5,664 bases of DNA, from positions 1-5,664 of the forward strand of contig JAOASV010000285.1 in the NCBI GenBank assembly GCA_030158535.1, written 5' to 3'. Position 1 is the first letter of the stretch. Each line of letters starts with the position of its first letter. Made by a program: the position numbers and the translations under genes. The notes under the pieces are model-generated. The model was not told the origin of the DNA. It did not search any database and saw only the letters and a program-made list of their open reading frames with translations. This document shows, piece by piece, positions 1 to 5,664 of this stretch. Source of the stretch: Sediminibacterium sp. Its GTDB lineage: Bacteria; Bacteroidota; Bacteroidia; Chitinophagales; Chitinophagaceae.

Positions 1-1246
1 CTGGTATGTGGCCGGATCATTTTCGAGGCTATACGCCGAGCGCCGCTCCAATAAATTTTCGGAAGAAATTGTTTTTATACTCTACTCCCTTATTTTATTT
101 GGCATTTTAATTACCTCGAGTGCATTTTTTTTACGAGACTACCTAGCTTTTAGCGGACTCTTTTTTGTTACTTTTTTAAGCGTATTATTTGTTACCGAAT
201 CGGTGGCAAAATATATTATCAGAAAATTATTACACGCTGCTATTTTTCAGGGCGACTTTTTTGAAAACGTTTTAATTGTGGGCGTTACACCCAGCGCCAT
301 GGAACTCTATGAAACCATTAACCGCTATTACTATTACGGTTATAAATGTTATGGTTTTATAGATGACAACACCACCAAACTTAATGGCAGCAAATACCTG
401 GGCAAACTAGACGCTTTAGAATCTATTTTAAAAGAAGGGAATATTGACGAGGTAATGATTACGCTTCCTGCCAATGAGGCCCTGCAAATCAAAGCATGCC
501 TAGCACTTTGTGACATGTATAAAACAAAGGCGCGCATTGTTCCTGATTTACAACAGTACGTAGACGCGAGTGTGCAAGTAAATAATATTGGGCTACTTCC
601 GGTAATTAATATTAGAGCACTCCCACTAGATAAACCAGAAAATAAAATTTTAAAGCGCAGTTTTGATATCATTTTTTCGCTCCTATTTTTTATTCTACTT
701 GGTTGGTGGTTACTTCCTATCATTTCTATTTTAATTAGACTTAGCTCTAAAGGGCCGGCCATTTTTAAACAGGAAAGATGGGGACTTAACAACGAAAAAA
801 TTACTTGTTATAAATTTAGAACCATGGTGTCTTCATCCAACGATATTGACGAAGAGGGCAATTACAACCAGGCTACTAAAAATGATCCGCGCATTACTGC
901 CATTGGTGCTTTTATGCGCAAAACCAATATGGACGAACTCCCACAGTTTTGGAACGTTCTCATGGGCGATATGAGCGTTGTAGGACCCCGCCCGCACCCC
1001 ACGCCACTTAATATGGCTTCTATGCATACCATTGATAATTACATGCTACGCCATATTGTAACGCCAGGTATTACAGGGTGGGCGCAGGTTAACGGTTGTA
1101 GAGGGGAAACCAAAGCGCCTGGCTCTATGCAAAAACGCGTTAATTTTGATTTATACTATATACACCGCTGGACATTTTGGTTAGACTGTCAAATTATTTT
1201 ACAAACCATTATTAATTTAATGAGAGGCGATCAAAACGCGTATTAA
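1..1246 (+). CDS. WcaJ-type undecaprenyl-phosphate sugar-1-phosphate transferase (5' end missing)
   Basis: Inner-membrane enzyme that moves a hexose-1-phosphate, probably glucose-1-phosphate, from a UDP-sugar to undecaprenyl phosphate, the first step in building an EPS/CPS repeat unit. The frame is open to the window edge: Trp and Tyr codons (2-7) precede the GTG at 8, so that GTG is probably internal. About 414 residues are visible; the family is usually about 460, so an N-terminal membrane segment is missing. Counting GTG as residue 1: hydrophobic helices lie at 21-42 and 46-62, a CoA_binding_3-like Rossmann region at about 87-200, and a membrane-associated helix at 219-243 with a breaking Pro237. 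The bacterial sugar transferase domain follows, with KFRTM (269-273), DELPQ (309-313, the Asp-Glu catalytic dyad of the family), GDMSVVGPRP (320-329) and PGITGWAQVNG (353-363). The catalytic domain looks intact. Sugar specificity (Glc or Gal) cannot be read from sequence. The stop is 5 nt before the Wzi gene. Confidence 0.93.
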   Translation, partial: WYVAGSFSRLYAERRSNKFSEEIVFILYSLILFGILITSSAFFLRDYLAFSGLFFVTFLSVLFVTESVAKYIIRKLLHAAIFQGDFFENVLIVGVTPSAMELYETINRYYYYGYKCYGFIDDNTTKLNGSKYLGKLDALESILKEGNIDEVMITLPANEALQIKACLALCDMYKTKARIVPDLQQYVDASVQVNNIGLLPVINIRALPLDKPENKILKRSFDIIFSLLFFILLGWWLLPIISILIRLSSKGPAIFKQERWGLNNEKITCYKFRTMVSSSNDIDEEGNYNQATKNDPRITAIGAFMRKTNMDELPQFWNVLMGDMSVVGPRPHPTPLNMASMHTIDNYMLRHIVTPGITGWAQVNGCRGETKAPGSMQKRVNFDLYYIHRWTFWLDCQIILQTIINLMRGDQNAY

Positions 1247-1251
1247 AAATC

Positions 1252-2859
1252 ATGAAAAATAAACTTCTACTATTAAGCCTACTTATTGCCAGCTATAGTT
1301 TACAACTTGGTGCACAAGAGGTATATGAAAACCATAGATCAGAAGTATATAATTATATTGGGCGCATGGCGCAAAAAGGTCTTTTAGATTTTGAAGATCA
1401 TATTAGGCCTTTAAGCAAAACCTATTTAGCCGCTTGTTTAGATACCATCGCTTTAAAAAGTAGCAAGCTTACTGTAACTGAAAAAAAGGAGCTTGCATTT
1501 TACCAACAAGAATTTAATGCCGTTACTGACAAAAACATAAACCTGAGTCCTACCTTTTTTGCAAAAGATAAAGTAGGTAGATTGCGTAGTTTTTATACCG
1601 CCAATAAAAACACCAAATTATTTATTGACCCTGTTATTAGAGGTGCGGTAACGATGGGTGAAAATATCAATTATCAAACAAGGAGCACTGGTTTACATTT
1701 TTGGGGAACCGCGGGTAAACGCATTGGGTTTCAGTTTTTCTTTAGCGATGTAAATGAACAAGGCAAGGGCTTTGATACTACTAGGCAAGGCGTTCCGGGC
1801 ACGGGTATTATTAGAAAGGATACTTCTTTATTTAAAAGTCAAAACTTTTCTGAATTTAGAGGTAGTATTAATTACGCTTTTAAAAATGGTAGCATTGCTT
1901 TTGGCCAAGATCATTTACTGTATGGCTATGGCGAAAACGGCCGCATTGTTTTATCCGACAAAGCACCCAACTTTCCATTTTTACGTTTTGATTATAGCCC
2001 ATTTAGTTGGCTACGTTTTAACAACACACACGCCTGGTTAAATTCAAAAATTGTTGATAGTGCCAGAACATATGGAACAGACAATAGCGTATTTGGTGGC
2101 GAGCGTCAAGTATTTATTCCAAAGTTTTTATCAACACATAGTGTTTTAATTAAAGCCATGAAAGGGCTTGATATAAGTATTGGCGAATCCGTTGTTTATA
2201 GTGACCGACTCGATGTAGGCTATTTAATTCCAGTGATGTTTTATAAAGTGTATGATAACATTGTTAACAATTCTCATATACAGGCAGGCTCTAACGCACA
2301 AATATTTTTAAATATTAGTAGCAGAAATCAACTTAAAAACACGCACCTCTACACCAGCGTTTTTATTGATGAAATAAGAATGAGTACCATTTTTGTAAGA
2401 GCCAAGAGCAGAAATCAACTTGGTTACACGGTGGGTGGTTCGGTTACAGATATTGGCTTACCCTATTTAACTTTTAATGCCGAGTACACCCGCATTAACC
2501 CATTTGTTTACAATAACATCATTCCTGCGCAAACTTATACCAGCCATGGTTATTTTTTAGGGGATTGGATGGGTAGTAACGCCGACAGGCTTTTACTTTC
2601 TTTAAAGTACACGCCCATCCCAAGGCTTAAGTGTATGGTGCGCTATCAATCCATCAGAAAAGGTGAAGATGGCACTATTGTAGATCAGTACCTGCAACAG
2701 CCTCAACCTGCGCTATTTGAGGGAGGATTTAAAGCCCGTAACGAAATTTATATCAACGCCCATTACGAACTTCTTAACGGCCTGACTTTCAATGGCTGGT
2801 ACAGCAATTGGAACACTACTGGCAGTAGCTGGTCACTAGGCGTAAGCTATGGCCTTTAA
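1252..2859 (+). CDS. Capsule assembly Wzi family outer-membrane protein
   Basis: Probable outer-membrane beta-barrel that helps assemble or anchor exported polysaccharide at the cell surface, as Wzi does for E. coli group 1 capsule. The product is 535 aa. It opens with a Sec signal peptide: Lys2 and Lys4, a hydrophobic core at 5-17, and a likely signal peptidase I site after LGA (19-21). An N-terminal helical part (about 23-90), comparable to the helical bundle of E. coli Wzi, is followed by alternating polar/hydrophobic beta-strand segments to the C-terminus. The region at 219-243, with QDHLLYGYGENGR, LSDKAPNFPF and then a Trp/Asn-rich strand, is what I recognise as typical of Bacteroidota Wzi proteins. 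The last strand ends in Tyr-Gly-Leu instead of the terminal Phe common in outer-membrane proteins. The ATG start is supported by the signal peptide; no Shine-Dalgarno precedes it, only an A-rich stretch. The location between the initiating transferase and the export gene agrees with a capsule/EPS role. Confidence 0.88.
   Translation: MKNKLLLLSLLIASYSLQLGAQEVYENHRSEVYNYIGRMAQKGLLDFEDHIRPLSKTYLAACLDTIALKSSKLTVTEKKELAFYQQEFNAVTDKNINLSPTFFAKDKVGRLRSFYTANKNTKLFIDPVIRGAVTMGENINYQTRSTGLHFWGTAGKRIGFQFFFSDVNEQGKGFDTTRQGVPGTGIIRKDTSLFKSQNFSEFRGSINYAFKNGSIAFGQDHLLYGYGENGRIVLSDKAPNFPFLRFDYSPFSWLRFNNTHAWLNSKIVDSARTYGTDNSVFGGERQVFIPKFLSTHSVLIKAMKGLDISIGESVVYSDRLDVGYLIPVMFYKVYDNIVNNSHIQAGSNAQIFLNISSRNQLKNTHLYTSVFIDEIRMSTIFVRAKSRNQLGYTVGGSVTDIGLPYLTFNAEYTRINPFVYNNIIPAQTYTSHGYFLGDWMGSNADRLLLSLKYTPIPRLKCMVRYQSIRKGEDGTIVDQYLQQPQPALFEGGFKARNEIYINAHYELLNGLTFNGWYSNWNTTGSSWSLGVSYGL
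2320..2421 (+). repeat. 15-bp in-frame direct repeat inside the Wzi gene
   Basis: AGCAGAAATCAACTT occurs at 2320-2334 and again at 2407-2421, 87 bp apart and in the same frame. Both copies encode Ser-Arg-Asn-Gln-Leu with identical codons (residues 357-361 and 386-390). The intervening sequence is not obviously duplicated. It may reflect two neighbouring barrel strands or hairpins of similar sequence, or chance. Confidence 0.6.
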
Positions 2860-2862
2860 CCG

Positions 2863-2870
2863 TATATTTG
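2863..2870 (+). promoter_or_regulatory. Possible Bacteroidota -7 promoter box before the SLBB gene
   Basis: TATATTTG fits the Bacteroidota primary sigma factor -7 consensus TAnnTTTG and lies in the only gap large enough to hold a start signal (2860-2889). A transcript starting a few bases downstream would have a leader of roughly 10-15 nt before ATG 2890. Against it: I see no convincing TTTG/TTG -33 element about 20 bp upstream. The same 8-mer pattern also occurs inside coding sequence (for example 3440-3447 and 4611-4618), as expected by chance in AT-rich DNA. Read-through from upstream is just as plausible. Confidence 0.25.
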
Positions 2871-2889
2871 TTATATTTTAAATTTGAAG

Positions 2890-5208
2890 ATGAATCCATT
2901 TAACATACGCCCTATTTTGCAATTTGGCATCGCTGCCTTTTTTGTTGTTGCACTTAGTTTTAGTGCAGGGGCACAAAGCAACTATACCGGCTTACCTAAT
3001 TTAAAATTAGATAAGATGTCGGACCAACAAATCATGCAAATGTGGATGCAAGGTCAAAACAGTGGCCTTTCTGAATCTGAAGGTATTAGCCAGTTGGTGC
3101 GTATGGGACTTGACCCTAAAGAAGTAAACGGTTTTAAAAAGCGTTTATTAAGAATACAAGGGATATCCAAAACAACCAATAGCGGGGCTAAAAATTTTAT
3201 ACTGGACTCTACCCTATTTATGCAGGACAGCACATGGGTAGAAGAAATTCCAAGGCTTAAAAAAAGAAGCCGTTATTATGGGTTCGATTATTTTAGTAAC
3301 CCATATCCTATATTGCAACCCAATGTAAAAGTAGCCACGCCGCAAAATTATGTATTGGGCACTGGCGACGTTTTATCTATTAGTGTTACGGGGGCCAATG
3401 TTAAAGAAATGAGTGCGGGCATTAGTCCAGAAGGAAAAATACTTTTGGAATATGTAGGTTACATACCACTGAGTGGCTTAACACTTGAACAGGCTACTAG
3501 CAAGATTAAAAGCGCACTAGCTCGCATATATCCGGCACTTAAAGGCGGGGCGAGTAAGTTAAGTGTGACACTAGCAAATATTAGATCTATCAGAATTACC
3601 GTAACTGGTGAGGCTGAGTTTCCGGGCGATTATGTACTATCGGCACAGGCAGGCTTTTTTAATATTTTGTATTTATCTAACGGACCAACCGTTAATGGAT
3701 CGTTACGTAAAATTGATTTAATTCGTAATAATAAAATTATTGATAGTATCGATTTTTACGGCTTTTTACAAAAAGGTTTACTCGATAAAAATATAAGACT
3801 ACAAGACCAGGACGTTATTAGATTTAGACCGGTAACCAAACGCATTATTTTTAGTGGCGAAGTGGTAAGGCCTGGTATTTATGAATTACTCGAAAACGAA
3901 ACACTAGCTACCGCAATTAACTATACTGGTGGCTTTAAACCCGCTGCTATTAAAGACGTTGCAAAGCTTGCTAGGTATGATGTAAAAACCATGTCATTAA
4001 AAGATGTGGCCGCTAATGATTTTGAAACCATACTTCCTAAAAATGGCGACTCTGTTTTTGTAGATAAAATTTTAGACATTTATAGCAATAGAGTTGTGTT
4101 AGAGGGCGCTGTATATAGGCCAGGTAGTTACGAGCTTACGAGTAATTTAAGCGTAGCTGCACTCTTAAAAAAAGCAGACGGTGTTATTGAAAATGCTTTT
4201 TTAAACAGAGGTACCATTAAAAGAAATGTCCCTGGTACCGAGCCTACTTTACTTTCTTTTGATGTACAAAAAATAGTAAACGGTAGCACCGCTGATATTG
4301 CACTCTATAAAAACGATACCATTACCATTGCTAGTACCGATGGGATTCAAAATAAATTAACGGTAACCCTTGCCGGTTCTGTTAAAAACCCGGGCACTTA
4401 TCCGTACCGCAGGGGTATGCAATTAGAAGATGTATTACTGATGGCGGGTGGTTTTACAAACGAAGCCGCTAACCATAAAGTTGAAATTTCACGCCTTAGT
4501 AAAAATAGAGCCGATACTCTTACCAACCAGCTCATGCAAATATCTGTGGTGGCGGTAGATTCTAATTTAAACACGTTGGGTACTAAGCATGCGCTAGAGC
4601 CACTCGATTATATTTTTGTACCTAGGTTACTCAATTACCAAAACCTAGGTGCGGTAAAATTAGGAGGTGAGGTTTTATATGCTGGTGTGTATGCGCTAGA
4701 AAAAAGAAATGAAACTTTACAAGAGCTGCTACAAAAAGCAGGCGGTGTATCGCCGTATGCATCTATTAAAGATGTACAAGTTTTTAGAAACGGCCTACGC
4801 GTAGGTACTCCATCAGAAAGTAAAGATGGTATCCCTTCTTTTTTACTCCGCCCTTCCGATAGTATTTATATTCCACGTCAAGAACCTTTTGTAGAAGTAA
4901 AAGGCGAAGTGTTTAATCCGCAAATATTAAGTTACCAATCTACTAGTTTTAGAAACTATATTTCTATGGCGGGTGGTATTAATGATAAAGGCAATTTAAA
5001 AAAAGCCTATGTCGAGTACCCTAGCGGTATTAGCAAAAAAATAAATCACTTCTTATTTTTTAGAAACTATCCAAAAATAGTTCCGGGCAGTAAAATAATT
5101 GTTCCAACAAAAACAGATACGGGCAAAAAAGGACTTTCTATTATTGAGCTAAGTGCAATTACCGGATCTTTATCTGCGATCATTAGTTTAATTAGTGTAC
5201 TGCGTTAA
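2890..5208 (+). CDS. Wza-like SLBB-domain polysaccharide export protein
   Basis: Probable periplasm-spanning/outer-membrane exporter through which finished polysaccharide leaves the cell. I take ATG 2890 as start (772 aa); an in-frame TTG at 2884 would add only two residues. A signal peptide covers about 1-28 with an AGA cleavage site (26-28). No Cys lies near it, so it is not a classic lipoprotein like E. coli Wza. A charged helical segment (about 41-92) precedes a Poly_export domain at about 154-233 (YVLGTGDVLSISV). About six SLBB-like repeats follow, with the G-x-V-x-x-P-G-x-Y pattern centred near Gly 240, 323, 406, 496, 593 and 672. E. coli Wza has far fewer such domains and is about half as long; long multi-SLBB versions are usual in Bacteroidota. 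The C-terminus (about 749-771) is a Leu/Ile/Ser/Ala-rich helix that could correspond to the outer-membrane alpha-helix of Wza. It is followed 9 nt later by its expected partner, a Wzz-like gene. Confidence 0.92.
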   Translation: MNPFNIRPILQFGIAAFFVVALSFSAGAQSNYTGLPNLKLDKMSDQQIMQMWMQGQNSGLSESEGISQLVRMGLDPKEVNGFKKRLLRIQGISKTTNSGAKNFILDSTLFMQDSTWVEEIPRLKKRSRYYGFDYFSNPYPILQPNVKVATPQNYVLGTGDVLSISVTGANVKEMSAGISPEGKILLEYVGYIPLSGLTLEQATSKIKSALARIYPALKGGASKLSVTLANIRSIRITVTGEAEFPGDYVLSAQAGFFNILYLSNGPTVNGSLRKIDLIRNNKIIDSIDFYGFLQKGLLDKNIRLQDQDVIRFRPVTKRIIFSGEVVRPGIYELLENETLATAINYTGGFKPAAIKDVAKLARYDVKTMSLKDVAANDFETILPKNGDSVFVDKILDIYSNRVVLEGAVYRPGSYELTSNLSVAALLKKADGVIENAFLNRGTIKRNVPGTEPTLLSFDVQKIVNGSTADIALYKNDTITIASTDGIQNKLTVTLAGSVKNPGTYPYRRGMQLEDVLLMAGGFTNEAANHKVEISRLSKNRADTLTNQLMQISVVAVDSNLNTLGTKHALEPLDYIFVPRLLNYQNLGAVKLGGEVLYAGVYALEKRNETLQELLQKAGGVSPYASIKDVQVFRNGLRVGTPSESKDGIPSFLLRPSDSIYIPRQEPFVEVKGEVFNPQILSYQSTSFRNYISMAGGINDKGNLKKAYVEYPSGISKKINHFLFFRNYPKIVPGSKIIVPTKTDTGKKGLSIIELSAITGSLSAIISLISVLR
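3589..4960 (+). repeat. Six degenerate SLBB-like repeats in the export protein (protein level)
   Basis: The translated segment contains six related strands: VTGEAEFPGDY, FSGEVVRPGIY, LEGAVYRPGSY, LAGSVKNPGTY, LGGEVLYAGVY and VKGEVFNPQIL, starting near 3601, 3850, 4099, 4369, 4660 and 4897. The central Gly residues are 83, 83, 90, 97 and 79 residues apart. Each is followed by a helix and usually a GG or DG turn (for example TGGF, MAGGF, KAGGV, MAGGI). Repeats 1-4 keep the Pro-Gly; repeat 5 has Ala-Gly and repeat 6 Pro-Gln. The similarity is at protein level and not obvious in the DNA, so these are old domain duplications, not recent DNA repeats. Confidence 0.75.
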
Positions 5209-5217
5209 TTTATTTAT

Positions 5218-5664
5218 ATGGCATTATCAGATAAACAAGAAGAACCTAGTTATTTTATATCCGATTTAATGGAGAGCATTAAAAAGCGTATTACTTTTTT
5301 GATGGCTCACTGGGGTATCATGCTTGTTATGGGAACCTTTGGTGCACTAATAGGTCTAGGCTATGCTTTTATCAAAAAAGATACGTACACAGCAGCTACC
5401 ACTTTTGTAGTAGAGGATAATAAAAGCAGTGGCGGTGGTATTGCCTCTGCCCTTGCCGGACAGTTTGGATTAGACCTTGGTGGACTTTCTGGTGGCTCAG
5501 GCGTGTTACAAGGCGATAACGTATTAGAATTATTAAAAAGCAAAAGCTTACTCAAAAAAGCATTACTTACAAGTTACGATAGCGCCGGCACGCTAACACT
5601 TGCCGATGCGTATGCGAATGCTTACGGATTTACCACCAAGTGGGCTAGTAGCAATAAAGTAGGC
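5218..5664 (+). CDS. Wzz/FepE/Etk-type chain-length determinant protein (3' end missing)
   Basis: Open from ATG 5218 to the window edge (149 codons, no stop). This is the N-terminal part of an inner-membrane polysaccharide co-polymerase that sets polymer length and docks with the outer-membrane exporter. A charged cytoplasmic N-terminus (1-31) is followed by one transmembrane helix (about 32-52, starting at HWGIM), a Lys-Lys pair at 53-54, and the periplasmic start YTAATTFVVED (57-67), a typical Wzz-domain layout. A Gly/Ser/Ala-rich segment (70-99) precedes a helix (DNVLELLKSKSLLKK, 100-114), as I recall from Bacteroidota members of this family. The second transmembrane helix, and any C-terminal tyrosine kinase (Wzc-like BY-kinase), would lie beyond the window, so kinase-fused and kinase-less forms cannot be told apart. 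The start sits 9 nt after the SLBB gene stop with only an A/T-rich spacer and no Shine-Dalgarno. Confidence 0.9.
   Translation, partial: MALSDKQEEPSYFISDLMESIKKRITFLMAHWGIMLVMGTFGALIGLGYAFIKKDTYTAATTFVVEDNKSSGGGIASALAGQFGLDLGGLSGGSGVLQGDNVLELLKSKSLLKKALLTSYDSAGTLTLADAYANAYGFTTKWASSNKVG

Noticed and set aside
8..10. GTG at 8 as the true start of the transferase
   Set aside because: The frame stays open to the window edge (Trp-Tyr before it), the protein is short for its family and lacks the first membrane segment, so the real start lies upstream.
349..792. 147-codon minus-strand open frame
   Set aside because: Lies wholly antisense to the transferase gene; the translation has no recognisable domain and is Ser/Leu-rich as expected from a complement of coding DNA.
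833..1027. 64-codon minus-strand open frame
   Set aside because: Antisense to the catalytic motifs of the transferase, which are clearly coding on the + strand.
1754..2041. 95-codon + strand open frame
   Set aside because: Out-of-frame inside the Wzi gene, through its best-recognised region; no start signal and no recognisable product.
5206..5217. Terminator or promoter between the SLBB and Wzz-like genes
   Set aside because: The 9-nt A/T-rich spacer contains no inverted repeat and is too short for a separate promoter.
5361..5555. 64-codon minus-strand open frame
   Set aside because: Antisense to the Gly-rich part of the Wzz-like gene; its Pro/Ser-rich translation is the complement of Gly codons.

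Overview
The window is AT-rich and almost entirely coding on the + strand. It looks like part of an extracellular or capsular polysaccharide (EPS/CPS) assembly operon from a member of the Bacteroidota, most likely a Sphingobacteriia- or Cytophagia-type organism. The phylum call is an inference. It rests on the style of the four proteins (multi-SLBB exporter, Gly-rich Wzz-like protein, Bacteroidota-type Wzi), the absence of Shine-Dalgarno sequences before the genes, and a possible Bacteroidota -7 promoter box. The genus cannot be fixed from this sequence.

Layout: (1) 1-1246, the 3' part of a polyprenyl-phosphate sugar-1-phosphate transferase of the WcaJ type, cut at the left edge. (2) 1252-2859, an outer-membrane Wzi-family capsule assembly protein. 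(3) 2890-5208, a Wza-like SLBB polysaccharide export protein with about six tandem SLBB-like repeats. (4) 5218-5664, the N-terminal part of a Wzz/FepE/Etk-type chain-length/co-polymerase protein, cut at the right edge. The gaps are 5, 30 and 9 nt and contain no terminator-like hairpin, so co-transcription is likely. No stretch of 300 bases lacks a gene. I see no RNA genes, CRISPR arrays, insertion sequences or attachment sites.

How they would work together, from family knowledge: the transferase loads the first sugar phosphate onto undecaprenyl phosphate at the inner membrane. Glycosyltransferases, a flippase and a polymerase, which are not in the window, would extend, flip and polymerise the repeat unit. 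The Wzz-like protein controls polymerisation from the inner membrane, the SLBB protein carries polymer through the periplasm and outer membrane, and the Wzi protein helps organise or anchor it at the surface. This is a recognisable Wzx/Wzy-type locus rather than an undescribed system. The points worth a second look are modest: domain details, start choice and small sequence signals.
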